Notes: generated by a model from the letters alone, not told the origin. DNA of 64,000 bases from Liolophura sinensis (GCF_032854445.1 NC_088305.1:20261717-20325716), one strand, 5' to 3'. Counted from the first letter of the stretch, positions 1 through 13,447 are shown. Made by a program: numbers and translations.

Positions 1-2456
1 TCTGTCCAAAATCAAAGGAACAAAACGGGGCTGAAAGGATGAAGCCGATAAAGCGGTGGGATTTCCTTAGATCAAACCCGCCATGTTTTCTGATGCACGC
101 TGGATTCGTTGTTTCATTTCAATAGTCCCTTTGATCAATATGCCAGATACATGTGTTTACAGGCCAATTCCGCGTTCCAATAATACCGCGTCATAAACAA
201 GGCAACACCGCGAATGACCATGCATTCGACAGTGAAGTGCTGATACAGTCTTATTAAGAGAGTAGCTCCTTGATGTGTTCACTCATTACTGTTAACACCG
301 ACAAGCCGTGGATTCGACGTTAGCGGAAACACGCGGTTATCTATGCTTCGTACGTTGTATTAAGATTTCAGTATAAGAAAGTTGTAAAACTAACGTACAG
401 CATTACATCTAAGCAACATCACATTGAGCTGGAGCGTTGTTGGTATAAGAGAAAAGCAATTCGGCTTATTTATTAAGTTTCGAAAGAGTATTGTTTTCTT
501 CATAGATCCTAAACAATGCTGCCATCTAGCAGGACGTCACAAATAGTGTACACGATAGGTTCACGAAATATACATCAACCAGAACGATTTTACAATGAAA
601 AGACTTGAAATAGGCAAGTAAATGTAAAACACCGAAGGTGAATGCTCGGTCTCCCGTTTACGTCCCCTGATACACACGACGTCTATTACTTGGTGATGAC
701 ATATGTTTTGATAGTTTTATGTTTGAAAATCTATAAACGGGCAAAATCCATTACATATAGAAGGGAGTAATGTACAGATAAATATTTAAGCCTTAACGTA
801 CGTTCAGTAGGCCTGTCTCGTGATGGTTGGTCTTATTTATCCATTTATTTATTTACAAGACAAATTCTATTTATATTTAACGCCACACTGAAGAACTTAA
901 ATTTTCACTTAAATGATGGTTAGTTTTATGGATGGAAGAAACCGCATAGCTGGCGCATAGCGTATAGCTGGCGTAAAACAAAACTGGCTTGATATGTGTC
1001 TGGTCCTGAATGGGACAGATTGTTTACGATTTTGTCATTTTTATATCGTCTTTGTGGACATTTTCTTTAAATTAAAAGTACGTTCATGAGTTTTCATTAG
1101 TTTGACAAAAGCATTTAGTAATATTAAGCGTTTCGTTCCAATGGCAATGTTTCACATTGACAAGTACCAATGGCGCGGATCTTCTACATCAGCAGTGGCA
1201 CCCTATAAATACCAACATCTGCTGGACAAAAATTTCAACAGGACGTATTTTTTTAACTCCTGTCAGTTTCATTTCTACATGAATTTGGAAACAGGAATAA
1301 ACCTTACCTGATTAGATCGTCTAAGCCTGATGCCTCTGTAAGATGACCTTAGTCGTTATCAACAGCTGCTGGTTGTAACGGTAAAATTGTCTTCCACCAT
1401 TAAGTGCGGCCAGGATTGGTTTCAAAAGGTCAACTGGTAATTCACAGCTCTAATAGCAATCCTTAATACCTCTAGTGTTCGGTACCACAAGAAGAAAAAA
1501 TAAAAAAATGTAAAAAAAACAAAACCATAACATAAAAACAGCGTAATATCAAATCTTTTGAGTTGACTTTGCGACGATTTTAGGGAAGGTGTCGATCCTG
1601 TTGGTTGAATCGCGCGAAATCACCAGATACCAGGCAAAAAACAACCGCAAGTCGCGATCGGTTACAGCTGGCTGGACGTCACAGCTCTCTCAAGGAGAAC
1701 CGGCAACTACCTGGAGATACATAGATTTTCCACTTAAAGGCGGTCATTTGCCAGGATGTTCAAGCAACCCGTTGGCTTAGTCTCCAGGGCGCTGGTTTGT
1801 TCTCTCTCTCGCTCTCTTTCTCTCTCTACCTTGCCCCGTTGATATTGATTACTTGGACCAATGCCTCCCACTTTCCAGATTAGACGTGGTAAAGAATTCG
1901 TTCCACAGCGTACACCTGAAGAACGGACAGGTTTCACGGGTGAAGCATACTCCACACATCGAGGGACAGGACCGTCGGCAAACATTCGCTAATCGCTACG
2001 GTGACTCGATACCGTTGGGGTGTGCGCTGGGGTGGGGACATGGATGGTACAGTGATAAACGGTTTTAACGATACCAGTCTACTACAAGCTGTTAGTCTGG
2101 TTGCTCTGTATAAAGTAAGCAGCCAGTCAGTTTATATTCCAAGACGGGTGTCTGAACGGTTTTGGAGGAACATCAATAGACAATTGTCATTTAAGGAATA
2201 CTATGATGAGGTTAGTCAAAAGACCCACTGACGCTCCGATCTGAATACAAACACTTGGCAGCATATCAAAGATGTGTACTTGTTTGTGCATTCAAACTAC
2301 AGTGTCCAGGATACACACACTGCATTCACATTATAACATTATGGGTTGCAAATTATTACAGTACGACTTCAGTTTTTCAGGATACGAGTCAGTGTTGAAA
2401 ATGAGACACTCTATTAACCTGGATGAATCTTGTATATGCCGATTTTTGTTATAAAT
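1..2456. other. Non-genic stretch, no gene recognised
   Basis: Only short open frames without homology or codon structure. A TC-rich simple stretch lies near 1800-1830. I see no promoter, RNA gene or transposon here. Confidence 0.5.
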
Positions 2457-3310
2457 CACGTTTTAACACCTCCGGTACTTGTACCGTAAATGTAGATTTT
2501 TCTTGTTAGTCACGTTTTAACTCTTCCGGTACTTGTACCGTAAATGTAGATTTTTGTCTTAAATCACGTTTTCACTCCTCCGGTACTTGTACCGTAAATG
2601 TAGCTTTTTCTTGTTAGTCACGTTTTTACTCCTCCGGTACTTGTACCGTAAATGTAGATTTTTCTCGTAAATCACGTTTTCACACCTCCGGTACTTGTAC
2701 CGTAAATGTAGATATTTCTTGTAAGTCACGTTTTCACTCCTCCGATATTTGTACCGTAAATGTAGATTTTTGATGTAAGTCACGTTTTCACTCCTCCGGT
2801 ACTTTTATCGTAATTGTAAATTTTTCTTCTAAATTACGTTTTCACATCTCCGGTACTTGTACCGTAATTGTAGATTTTTCTTGTAAGTCACGTTTTCACA
2901 CCTCCGGTATTGTACCGTAAATGCAGATTTTTGTGGTAAATCACATTTTCACTCCTCAGATACTTGTAGGACGACCGCAAATGTAGGGTTTTTTTGTGTA
3001 TAATGTTTTCATAGATCGGTAATTCTACAATAAATATAGGTACTTGTTGTAAATCCCCTTTTCACTCCTTTCACTGATGCCGTCAATGTAGGTTTTTATC
3101 TTCTCTCCTCCAGTACTTATACCATAACATACGAGTTTGTTTGGGATCGTTGTTTCGTTCCTCCAATAGTTATACTGTAAACGTAGGTACAGTATAAAAC
3201 GTATACCGTAAAAGTTATTGCTGTGGATCGGAGCTTTTTATCCTCCAGTAATTATACCGTAGAGCACGGTTTTTGGGGGATCACGGTATTTCTGCCCCAG
3301 TAAGTCCGTA
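2457..3310. repeat. 54-bp tandem repeat, decaying rightwards
   Basis: Unit built around 'ccggtacttgtaccgtaaatg' repeats every ~54 bp. About nine clear copies run to 2960, then increasingly diverged copies run to about 3310. Each unit has a palindromic centre, ggtacttgtacc. The 54-bp period (18 codons) produces a spurious repetitive minus-strand frame. Confidence 0.9.
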
Positions 3311-5738
3311 AAAACAGATTTCCTCTTCTCGGGCACTGATATATACGCACAGCAGTAATCAGTCCCACATCCAATCCTCATGTATACACTCTGTATATCT
3401 TCATAGTATGGAATAAATGATTACCTGACGCTTGATGGTAACCTGGTGGTAACATGATCCAGGCAGCGTAAATTGCTGGCACTCAACTCGCAACGCGCCC
3501 ATCAAACAAGCCACTTGACACTTTCCGAGCGAAGAGCATCACCGCTAGGTGTTTCTAAGAGTGTATCACAGACTATCAGCGAGTCGCTTCCCGGCTTCCG
3601 ATCCGCCGTCGACGGCTCGGTTCCGATGGTTGTGGAGAATTCAGTGTGCCGTTTGATAAATGTCTCCTTCACCGTACTCCAAAGTGGCGGTGTCCAAAGA
3701 GAATAACATATGAAAGCTGTCTCTGACAGAGAGAAAGTCTGTCTGAGAAGAGAATTGGCGAGATATACTTCCACGATTACGAACGTCAGTGGCTACCGTA
3801 GAGGCCCTGCCAAAGATAAACACACGTCGCTGCTGTCAGCCTAACACACCCACCATAAGGTCCCAGACGGAGCAGAGCTCTGTTCACTGCCTTTAATACA
3901 AGGAGTCGGATAAACACTATCCCGTTTTACGAGCATTTCACGCCACATATCGCTGAGAACGTATATAGGTTTATAGTAGTAGAAGACGAAATGTGCACGG
4001 GTAACATAACACTCGATTAAATCAATGAATGATCATTACGGTATAACGGTAAATCGGCAATATTGCTGCTATATGGTGGCGATGTGCTTTAATGTGTATA
4101 CAACCACACGTGCTTGTAGGCTACGTATCACTTTCCACAAGGACTCTGGGACAAGTTCCTACTAGTTTATTACTCTTACACCAGTATAACCTGTTTGACA
4201 GAAGACAAACATCAACACGTAGGCCTATACAGAGAATCCATTTGCAAAAACTACTAACAACAGTGTCAACGAATTGTTTTGAGAAAATGTCGACTAGTCC
4301 TAAAATGCATAACAATCCCAATTTTGCAATATCTGCGAAATGGCGAAAAAAAGTGGAAATATCTTGAGCCATCCCAATTGTTAAGTGTATTGTCTGTAAT
4401 GTAATAAAAGCTTTACAGCATACAAACTGGGCATAATATATCTGAACCACGGTGTGACAGTTAGAAAATGGTCACCCGTAATCGGTGAAACACGACCTCT
4501 TGTCGATTTACCTCCTTTAAGGTTTGATCCTATCTGGTCTGGTAAATGCTTAAATATAGTAGAACATTACACGCCCCTTGGCATCATGGCTTAAGTAGTA
4601 TTAGGTGAAAAAATGCAGCGATGTTAACTGCAATTTATTAGGCGTGACTTGTCTAGAATGACTCAAAATGCTCCATTGTAAACACATATAACATACAAAA
4701 ACATTAAAACAATGCGAAAGGACTAGTTAAAAGATATGTTGTGAAAAATTTCCCCAATCAACAGACAGGCAGACAGCAGAGAACCTGGTATAGCATGGAA
4801 GACGAACGTCGCCTTACATCTCCCAAATGAAATGAACAGGCGCTGTTCGCCCTCCATATCACAGAGCTGCTTGTCACGGCCGTGTAAAAACAGGTTTAGA
4901 CAATAATAACAGGCGTGCGGCAAAGTATGAATAAAATTGCCGAACAGCCTTGTTCCTTTTGAATTCCTTTTCCTACGCAGTACCGTGAACGAGTATAGAG
5001 GATGTGTGCAGACCAGACACTGACAGGATTTGGTATAAGAACTTATACTAATCAAACCACGGGCTTTGCCTTTGATCGAGTCTAAATCCACCAAAATCCC
5101 TTGACAGAATTCTGTTCGACTGGATAAAGCGGGGATTAGCTTATAACCTCAGGTCTCCAGTCCTAATTCCCTTCCTAATTCTTCTGATTTAGTTTGATAA
5201 CTGTTATGCTTTCCCCTGAGATCTGCGTACGTCTCCCTTGGTATGACTACCCTTCACAATGTTAATAGAGCGACAAATGTTCTGTTTACAGATCTGGCTC
5301 CGGTATGGCAGTGCGTCCGTGGAATGAGGTATATTTTGATTTATATCCGACGGACGACAGATGGTAACCACCCTGACTATACAAAACACTCCCCCCTCCC
5401 ATCCCCTTAAGTCTCTCCCCACACCCCCAAACAACTCGGCCAATAAGGCCGCTCAAGATTTATGATGTCTTAAAGTGAACATAAAGTCGTCCACTAAAAC
5501 TGAATTAATTAATAAAGTAGAATTCCAGAAAAGTTCTAAACATATTTTTGAAATTCTACACCGCTTATCAACAAAGTAAACAGCAAACAATTATCAGTAC
5601 CTACCCACTCATTTGGTGACGCCATTTTCCATGTTACAGCTATCTACAGTAACGTCACAAACCCTTGGAGCTCCCCCGTACCATCTGTATTAAACAATGA
5701 AACTATGAGAAAATACACACAAAAACACCTGATACCCA
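3311..5738. other. Non-genic stretch
   Basis: Overlapping short frames at 3473-3823, 4092-4450, 4723-5094 and 5204-5443 lack recognisable domains. I cannot support a gene. Confidence 0.45.
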
Positions 5739-5753
5739 ACCAAGGAGTATCAC

Positions 5754-6006
5754 AGGGAGCCTCCGTGGCTCAGTTGGTTAGCGCGCTAGCGCAGCGTAAT
5801 GACCCAGGAGCCTCTCAGCAATGCGGTCGCTGTGAGTTCAGTCCAGCTTATGCTGGCTTCCTCTCCGGCCGTTCGTGGTCTGTCACCAACCTGCGGATGG
5901 TCGTGGGTTTCCCCCGGGCTCTGCCCGGTTTCCTCCCACCATAATGCTTCCTGCCGTCATATAAGTGAAATATTCTTAAGTACGATGTAATACACCAATC
6001 AATCAA
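5754..6006 (+). mobile_element. SINE family A, full-length copy with target-site duplication
   Basis: tRNA-derived head with A box tggctcagttgg (5766-5777) and B box gagttcagtcc (5833-5844). A conserved core reads in reverse complement as 'acgccgtactcaagaatat'-type sequence, and the tail is A/T-rich (caatcaatcaaa). Flanked by a 14-bp duplication with one mismatch, accaaggagtatca at 5739-5752 and accaaagagtatca at 6007-6020. Probably a member of the metazoan MetaSINE-type families seen in molluscs; that name is from memory. Confidence 0.9.
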
Positions 6007-6020
6007 ACCAAAGAGTATCA

Positions 6021-7039
6021 GCTCTGTTCCTTGTTCAACGCGCCGATGTTTCCCCTAATTTGGTGCTCGGTCAGGGAGATGTTCCTGGACAGAATGGTTG
6101 ACTTAGCGGCCCTGCTCGTCCTCGTCCTGCATGGGTGTAAGAATTTGGACTAGCCCGCTGTACCGACTTTAGGGCATTTACCGAAGAAAGGAGGACCTTC
6201 TGATTGATAACAGACCCTTTCATTACGAAAAACACTGGCAGCCGTTCTCATTTCCCTGCTCATGAATGCAATTTTCAAAATGCATCAGTTTCACACTTAA
6301 CCCAACCGCAAAATCCAATTTATTTCATCGATATCTGTGTATCCACTATAAGAAACCACACCGACAATCGAGAGTCAATAGTTTTTTTTGACGAGGTGAT
6401 CAATTATCACGTAACGCTTTCAGTGCTAGTGACTGGCAAAGTTCATAAGGGCTTCTACAACATGGCTAATCGGAGTGAATTGTCCCTCAGTGCCGTATTT
6501 CCAACGTTGAACTTCATCTTCTCGGCTTTCAAAACTTTATAGAATTTTTTACACATTTTTCTGTGATAACTGTGTCCTATATCATTTTTTCTATGTATAT
6601 ATAATGGCAGATTTTATGTTCACTTTCAGACACGAGAATCTGCAACAAAAACTAATAGTTACGCCGAAAACTATTGATGCATTAGTTTTCCTACCTATAT
6701 GACTGATGGGATTTGTTGTGCAATGTGTATATAGGCTTACGGTTATGCCTAAGAGATGAGTGGATATAAATTCCAGGAGGCTGTTTCTCTTTAGTCTATA
6801 CTGATTGATGGATTGTGAAGTTGAGGGATTCAAAGATCCGGGAGAGTATAAAATGTCCGACATATTTAGAAAATTAGAACCTACAAAACTTCAAGGCATT
6901 TCGAGAGCGCAAACTTCACCCAGAGTTAACTATACAAATTCCCACACTACAAACAAAGGGAGAATACTCTGTATTTTATGTTCTATCCGTCAAAGATGAA
7001 GAATAGTTTAAAACCTCGGTCCTGATCCCGATCAAGATT
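6021..7039. other. Non-genic stretch
   Basis: No gene supported. Open frames at 6204-6542 and 6591-6999 show no family resemblance. Confidence 0.45.
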
Positions 7040-7530
7040 AAACCAGTCGTTGCACTATCCCCCTCCATGCTGAACGCACCGGCCCGGATGGCACAGTTGG
7101 TAGAGCATCCGCTAAGGGAGCGGTAGATCCGGTATCAATCCTGGGTCGAGTCACAAGATCTTAAAAGAGGAATAAGCTCTCTCTCTCCTTTCATTCAGCA
7201 GGGAGGGGATAGTGAAACGACTGGTTGACCCGTATCAGTATATTGGCATGGTAGGGCGTGTTACTTGCCTTCGGTAAGGCGTCTCAGTGAAGCAGCACTA
7301 GATAAAACAGCGGTGGAAATCCGTCCTGCGACAAGGAGGCACATTACATACACCCTATGAATTCCTTTGTCGTCATAAAACTGAAAAATTGTTGAGCACG
7401 ACGTTAAACCCCAAGCACTCACTCAATCTTGCTGAACGCCAAGCGAAGAAGTTTCAACTTCCTCTTTTAAAGACTTAGGTGTGATTCGACCCAGGATTGA
7501 CCCTGGATCTACCGCTCCCGAAGCGGATTT
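7040..7530 (-). mobile_element. SINE family B, minus copy, split by a plus-strand SINE B
   Basis: Outer element: 7040-7077 and 7430-7530 together match the minus-orientation family B copies at 27118-27475 and 49815-50150 (accagtcgttgcactatcccc...tgctgaacgcc...cgacccaggattgac). It is truncated at its low-coordinate end. Confidence 0.85.
7078..7429 (+). mobile_element. SINE family B, full-length, nested
   Basis: tRNA-like head with A box tggcacagttgg (7089-7100) and B box ggtatcaatcc (7131-7141), then a unique body ending in cactcactcaat. Inserted into another SINE B with the 10-bp duplication tgctgaacgc at 7068-7077 and 7430-7439. Confidence 0.9.
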
Positions 7531-7539
7531 TTGAATTAA

Positions 7540-8213
7540 ATCTGACCATTATGGACTGTTTTTGTATCAGGCTGAAAATCTCCACACAGGCTCGTATGTC
7601 ACGTATTTTCCTCCTCCGATCATTGTGAAATTGGTTACGATCGAAGGTGAGTTTAGACCTACCAGATTACATGCGGAAGTTTACCTTGTAAACAGGCAGA
7701 TGAGGTCACATGTTTGTGGGTCATGACCCAAATAGGCTGATAGGTTAGCCGGTTCTACTTATGATGTAGTCCACTATTACTAACCTTTGAAAAAGTTAAA
7801 CAACTGGAACAAATGATCTGGACGACGATCACATACGTTTGAAAATTGCAATGTGTACAACCGGACATGAAAAATACAAAAAAGATCTATGTAAAGTGGA
7901 AGTTGTTCTCGATAGTTATTCCTTTTTGGTTAGCGGCTTAAATTTGGGCGGTATTTTTCTCGTGTTATTTTATTGATTGCTGATAAGCTTTGTTCTACTT
8001 CCGTTTATAATCCTGATCAAAGACGGGGTTCAAATCAAAGTCTGGCTTTACCTGTAACCTGAGACGTTGTTTGTATGCCTGTTTGCTTTAAAATGTACCG
8101 GTATTTCACAATGAGTTATGTTTTCTTTCGAGCACCCCAAGTTAAGCACCCGGATTTTCATTCAGTACCCACCTTGCTTCCGCCTGGGAGGTTATGTATT
8201 TGCCGCCTTATAT
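7540..8213. other. Non-genic stretch
   Basis: No coding frame or repeat recognised. Confidence 0.45.
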
Positions 8214-8215
8214 AT

Positions 8216-8338
8216 TTGTATGTTTGTCTGTCTGTCTGTCTGTCTCTCTGCTGTCTACCGGTCTGCTGTCTGTCTGCTGTTTGTATGTCTGTCTACTGTC
8301 TATATGTTTGTCTGCTGTTTGTCTGTCTGTCTGTCAAC
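8216..8338. repeat. TGTC-type microsatellite
   Basis: Imperfect (tgtc)n with ctgctgtctgt interruptions. Generates Cys/Leu/Val-rich spurious plus-strand frames. Confidence 0.9.
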
Positions 8339-8774
8339 AAGTTAACGGACATATCTATACACGGGTTTGAGGCTCGCTAAAAAGTGTTACAAATCGTTTA
8401 TCACTGAATTATCACATGGAAGCTTTGTGACCTTTTTTCTTTGATAGTGTGTGAGCGGATACATGCACTGACTTCGTCGTATCGATTTACACCATCTATG
8501 AACCTTTTTCTCTGTTATATATGTAGCTACAAAATGCTAACATGCTCGTGGTGGTCGATGACTGTGCAAAGCACCTTCTCTGTTTTCAGATAACCTCTAT
8601 AACATGCAGCATTGCAAGATGTTGCACTACAAAACAAACGTTGTCATGGTATGATTTCCGAATCATGCATTCATTTGTTCAAACTGGAATTATTCTTTGA
8701 CTACTGTTGTCTTTTTTAACACATATCCACCGGTACATTTTTTCCTCCTCCTGCTTTCCAGCATACTGTACTTA

Positions 8775-9635
8775 CATATAGTCTGTTTCTTTTAGAGTCA
8801 GCTATATTCATCAGTCTGTAAAATCAGTCATAGTCGTTATCAAAATTGCCTTTGGTCAGTGACAAGTAGGAACACAAGCTCTACACATGGATATGTTGGA
8901 AGTCCGTATTCTTCCAAAGAAAATCAAGTTGGAACCCTTTTTCTAATTCATAATGTTAAACTGCATAAGCTCTGTTTCGACGCCAAGAACTCATTGCCTC
9001 GGGTGACGTCATAATTGTTCAAAGACACGTGGCAAGCTCGGGAATGGGCGTGGAGAGTAATTTGTTTTACAGTCGGTGCATTAAGATGCAGTTAGAACAA
9101 ACTCCACGCAGTAAAACAGCTTACACTTCACTCTCGGTGATAGACTGTATTGTTTTTATAAAATTTCCTAATATCCAGCTTTAAAACCATATACTACAAC
9201 AGGTAAAATTAAATTCATTTTTTAAAGTTATATTATACTAAAACCTGTAAACAATTTCAAATATGGCAGTATCAGAAACAGGGTTCACAGTAAAATCGAT
9301 AGCAGTTTAGGTAACTGGTGTCGCCCTCCGTCAAAACATGTTTTACCCGCCCAGTATCCGGCATGCCACTGGTTTTTGAATAATTATGACGTGCCTCAAG
9401 GCAATGGGTTCTTGTTGTCGAAACCGAGCTTATGGACTTTAACATTATGAATTATGAAAAAGTGTCCCAACTTCATTTTCCTTGTAATGATGTGAACTTC
9501 AAACATTTCAATGTGTAGAACTTATGTCGTTACGTATCACTGACTAAAAGCATTTTTGAAGCGAGTATGACTGAGTTTACAGACAGCTGAAAATAGGCGA
9601 CTCTCTAAAAGAAATAAACTATAATCCTATGAACT
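8775..9635. mobile_element. Foldback element with ~290-bp inverted arms
   Basis: The left arm (about 8775-9060) and right arm (about 9345-9635) are reverse complements along their length. Matching pairs include tctgtttcttttagag against ctctaaaagaaataaac, tctacacat against atgtgtaga, and aattcataatgttaaa against tttaacattatgaatt. The central ~285 bp is unpaired. No transposase frame is visible. It resembles a non-autonomous long-TIR or foldback DNA transposon; boundaries and target duplication are not resolved. Confidence 0.85.
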
Positions 9636-9639
9636 TCTG

Positions 9640-10829
9640 TGAAAGTTGATGAAACTTTCATAACAGCAAAATGCTGTTTACCCGTAGATAATAATTTCAC
9701 TGTAACTTTTTAGTGAATGTCGTTAAAGAGTAGACATCCGAGGGCTAGAAACCTTAAAGTACCACTTACCCAAACATCTAAATGGAATCGAAGACCGGAC
9801 GTAGGTCTACTCAGAGAAAATTTTGATACGTCGTTGTGTATGTGGATACAACAATGCATGATGGGAAATTGCCTGGCTTGAGGAATGGTATCCTTACATT
9901 GCTAACCGTAAAAACGGCATGAAAACAGAAACCCTGTAAACGTGGTTTACCATATGGAAAATATCCGTAAATGTTTTACTCTGTCACTACTCATGCATCA
10001 TCCCACGACAGTCAAGTCAGAAAATCAACCACGTGACGTCACGTGATAACGGCCAAGTCAGACAAAATAATGTCGAGTGTAAACAATGAAATAAACAGAA
10101 AGCATATTGTCATTCGGTGCCTTTGCATTCTGGTTAGTACTACTGACGTTCTGATTTATGCCAATATCACTAATTTCTGGAAGGTAATTTATGCCTTTTG
10201 GTTAATGCGACTTTTAACTCAGATGACGACGTTTCCTGTTATGATTTTCATAGCGCAAATGTAGATATTGCTTTATAGGTGGAACTTGTTGGTTTTTAGT
10301 TTGACAATTAAACAATTGTACGAATCAATACACAGGCGTTATGTGTCCGTAAGATTGGAATACAGTTCGTGGAAAGTCACAAAATATAACTAGGCATCAG
10401 CAACGTCCCTCATGTTGGCCAATCGTTGTCGATACTGAGGTTCATTTGATAAACATATTTCGTCAAAGTTTTTAATAATTATGAAATCTATGTAAACGTT
10501 GCCTCTTACCGACAAAATCAAGTATGGTATGCAATACGTGAGAACTACGCAAACATCCGTGTCAGTGAAAATAAAACAGTTGAAAGATAAGTAGGCCTAA
10601 ATTTATGAATGCCGGAAGGAGGAAGGAAGGAACCCTGAGACTGGGAACAATGTGATAAGATATTTGTGTTGCTGTAAGAAAACATTGATTAATGTTAAAT
10701 TTTTATTTCATTTTTATTTTTATTACATATGTTAAACTTTAATACTTGTTCACAGCATAATCACATTCACTTGTTAAGTATTGTTCGTATTTAAACCTTG
10801 TTCACATACGGATTAGAAAATCCCCTCAT
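9640..10829. other. Non-genic stretch
   Basis: A small plus-strand frame at 10043-10264 lacks homology. Nothing else recognised. Confidence 0.45.
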
Positions 10830-11107
10830 GGCTACTGTATATAGCAGGCACACATGCCTACTGTATATCGCAGGTATATATAATTACTGTATATAGCAGG
10901 CACACATGCCTACTGTATATCGCGGGTATATATAATTACTGTATATAGCAGGCACACATGCCTACTGTATATCGCAGGTATATATAATTACTGTATATAG
11001 CAGGCACACATGCCTACTGTATATCGCAGGTATATATAATTACTGTATATAGCAGGCACACATGACTGCTGTATATAACAGGCAAACATGATTACTGTAT
11101 ATAGCAC
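10830..11107. repeat. 52-bp tandem repeat
   Basis: Unit tactgtatatagcaggcaca followed by a diverged half (tactgtatatcgcaggtatatataat), about five copies. Each unit is itself a dimer of a ~26-bp motif. Confidence 0.92.
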
Positions 11108-12321
11108 CTGTCGAATATGATGTGCATATACGTACACCCCACATGGGAAAAGTCGGCCAGTAACTTGCCAGAGGTTGGTGGCTTATCCCCGGCACTGCGT
11201 GGTCTCTGCGCCCTTAAAACTGACCCCATTGTTTAAGTGAAACGATCTCTAGTAAATCGTCAAACGATGTATAACTGGTATATAAAGTACAAAAGTTCTC
11301 CAGTAGCTTAATTTTTACGAAGGATAACTTTATTTCTTTCCCTGTTAAAACATGTTGAAACGCTAGTGCGGCTACATTTACGTAAGATCCAACATGTTAA
11401 TGGGCCCTGGCATGACTGGCTGGGATAAAGATCCCTCACCCCAACTTTTCATCACCTTCCTACGCTCCTGTGCGAGTACAACACTTTTATCACTAAACCA
11501 ACGAGGGCCTCTCCGTGACTTAAGAGGATGTCTCTCTCCATACCGGCCTATCGATGCCATTGTTATATAATTGTGCGGCTCTTGCCCTACTTTTACAGCT
11601 GTCAGCACGTGCGTTTAGGGCTGTAGTGGCAATCACAGCCTTTTAGTCCTGATGCTATGTATTGATGGATATAAACGTGATTTTAAAAGTCTTTTATAAG
11701 GGCTCTAACTTACACAGAAGCTAAGCCTATCATACGTCACAATCTCTAAAAGTGCACGCGCGGCTTTGTCGTCTTCGTTTCACGTTTTAATTGACCGAGA
11801 ATAAGATTTGGGGAGAAATGCCCAGGGCGAATGTATTTGCATTGACTTCAAACGTCGTTATGTTATCTGCAGGCGAACACGTATAATTCTATTGACGTAC
11901 GGTTGAAAGAATAGCCGTAATTTACACATGGGTGTGTCTAGGTCTTTACTGAGGTCCAGTCAATGTGTTTTAATACAAGATTTCAGAACTGGATGTTATG
12001 TCCCTTATTCTTACGTTCTCAAGTTCTAAATGTTAGTCGTGACGCAGTAGCTAGGGTGAGAGGGGTGCGTTGTTCACCCGTCCATCCGTCCGTTCGTCTG
12101 TCTGTATGTCGGTGCGTCTTTATGTCCGTGTGTATGTCCGTCCGTGCGTAAGTATGTCGGCCGGCTTGACAGGTTGATTGGCAGGTTGCACCAATTATGC
12201 AATTCGTGCAACATTACACGAAAATTGTACATAGCATGGTAATATGGTATTACAGTAGATCTACATTTAGCCTACTTGTATGTTTATAATTATAGCGACA
12301 TAGCCGTGATCGGCTTTATCT
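11108..12321. other. Non-genic stretch with a possible SINE fragment and simple repeat
   Basis: About 11140-11220 (gtcggccagtaacttgccagaggttggtgg) resembles the end of the diverged SINE seen at 20205-20270 and 43255-43330. A gtcc/gtct-rich simple stretch lies at 12082-12160. No gene. Confidence 0.4.
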
Positions 12322-12545
12322 CACAATTGTATAGTTACGACTGTTAGAAACCATAAGTATATCACAAACAGGGTTCACAATTGTATAGTTACGACTGTTA
12401 GAAACCATCAGTACATCACAAACAGGGCTCACAATTGTATAGTTACGACTATTAGAAACCATCAGTACATCAAAGACAGGGCTCACAATTGCATAGTTAC
12501 GACTGTTAGAAACCATCAGTACATCACAAACAGGGCTCACAATTG
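12322..12545. repeat. 54-bp tandem repeat, four copies
   Basis: Unit begins cacaattgtatagttacgac and ends cacaaacagggct. Copies differ by a few bases. The 54-bp period keeps a minus-strand frame open. Confidence 0.93.
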
Positions 12546-12586
12546 CTGCAAAATTCGAGACAAAGCGACATAGCCTTCGGGCATAT

Positions 12587-12709
12587 ATTTATTTATTTAT
12601 TTGATTGGTGTTCACGCCGTACTCAACAATATTTCACTTATACGACGACTGCCAGCATTATGGTCATCGGAAACCGGACAGAACCCGGGGGAAACCCACG
12701 ACCATACCT
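12587..12709 (-). mobile_element. SINE family A, truncated
   Basis: Starts with the (ttta)n tail, then the core cgccgtactcaacaatatttcac through gggggaaacccacgacca. The tRNA head is missing. Confidence 0.88.
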
Positions 12710-13447
12710 TCGGGTATAGGTTCCGCTTTAGGTAGGTCTATGGAAGGACTCTAAGGCCAACTTTTCTTCCATCTACACAAAAGTGAATGGATGCTCATGG
12801 TTTAATGTCACTTCATCATTACTGCAGTCAAATAGTAGCGATCTACTCAAACATGAGAATAGCAAATACTGTCAAAATACGGCTTACCTGAAATATAACA
12901 CAGTCTCTCTCTGATTCAGACGAACTTTCTCCACTTGTATCCTTTCAGTCAGTTGTCAGCTATGAAGCTTTACACTAGGCTTGTATCCAACAGTGTTCTT
13001 CGTCGTAGCCGCTGCATTTCTCGCAGTAAGTATATGCACTGTTGTATCCGCGTACAAAGCGTCAATTCACTCGCCGTAGTTTTTCATTCACTGGTACATT
13101 TACGCTTTACTCCCCGGTTAACCACCATCGCACGCTCTGCATGTGCAATCCGTCTATCTAGTCCAAGACGTATACTGTGTATACTACAATATCACGCCTT
13201 AACCGACACGCCTGTCGTAGCGTAACTGAAGGGTCTCACTGCGGCTTGTATTACCGGCCGTATTGTGTGCTGACTTCTGATACAAGCCTGCCTCTACAGT
13301 CAATAATTATCTAGGGACTGACCTTTTTTGTCGTTTTCCTGAGGCCAGAATTCACGGCAGTCGCATGTGGATGCATGACACATGCGAAGCACAGTTATAA
13401 TTCTGTTTATTCAAGCTCATTTAAGCTATAATGATATCAATGGAATG
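12710..13447. other. Non-genic stretch
   Basis: A pyrimidine-rich stretch ending cctttcag at about 12949 and a gtaagt at 13027 look like exon borders. The frame between lacks a coding signal, so no exon is called. Confidence 0.4.

Noticed and set aside
2457-3310. CRISPR-like array of regularly spaced palindromic repeats
   Set aside because: There are no unique spacers, the whole 54-bp unit is repeated, and the genome is eukaryotic.
4723-5094. 123-aa minus-strand frame
   Set aside because: No recognisable family, no splice support and composition like the surrounding DNA.
5754-5850. tRNA gene
   Set aside because: A and B boxes belong to a SINE head; the sequence does not fold into a complete cloverleaf with matched acceptor stem.
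7078-7150. tRNA gene
   Set aside because: tRNA-like head of SINE B with a target duplication around the whole element.
12935-13225. Possible exon between cctttcag (12949) and gtaagt (13027) with an ATG
   Set aside because: The frame from the ATG is not hydrophobic or domain-like; the signal-peptide-like frame (PTVFFVVAAAFLA) is closed by a stop just upstream and has no ATG.
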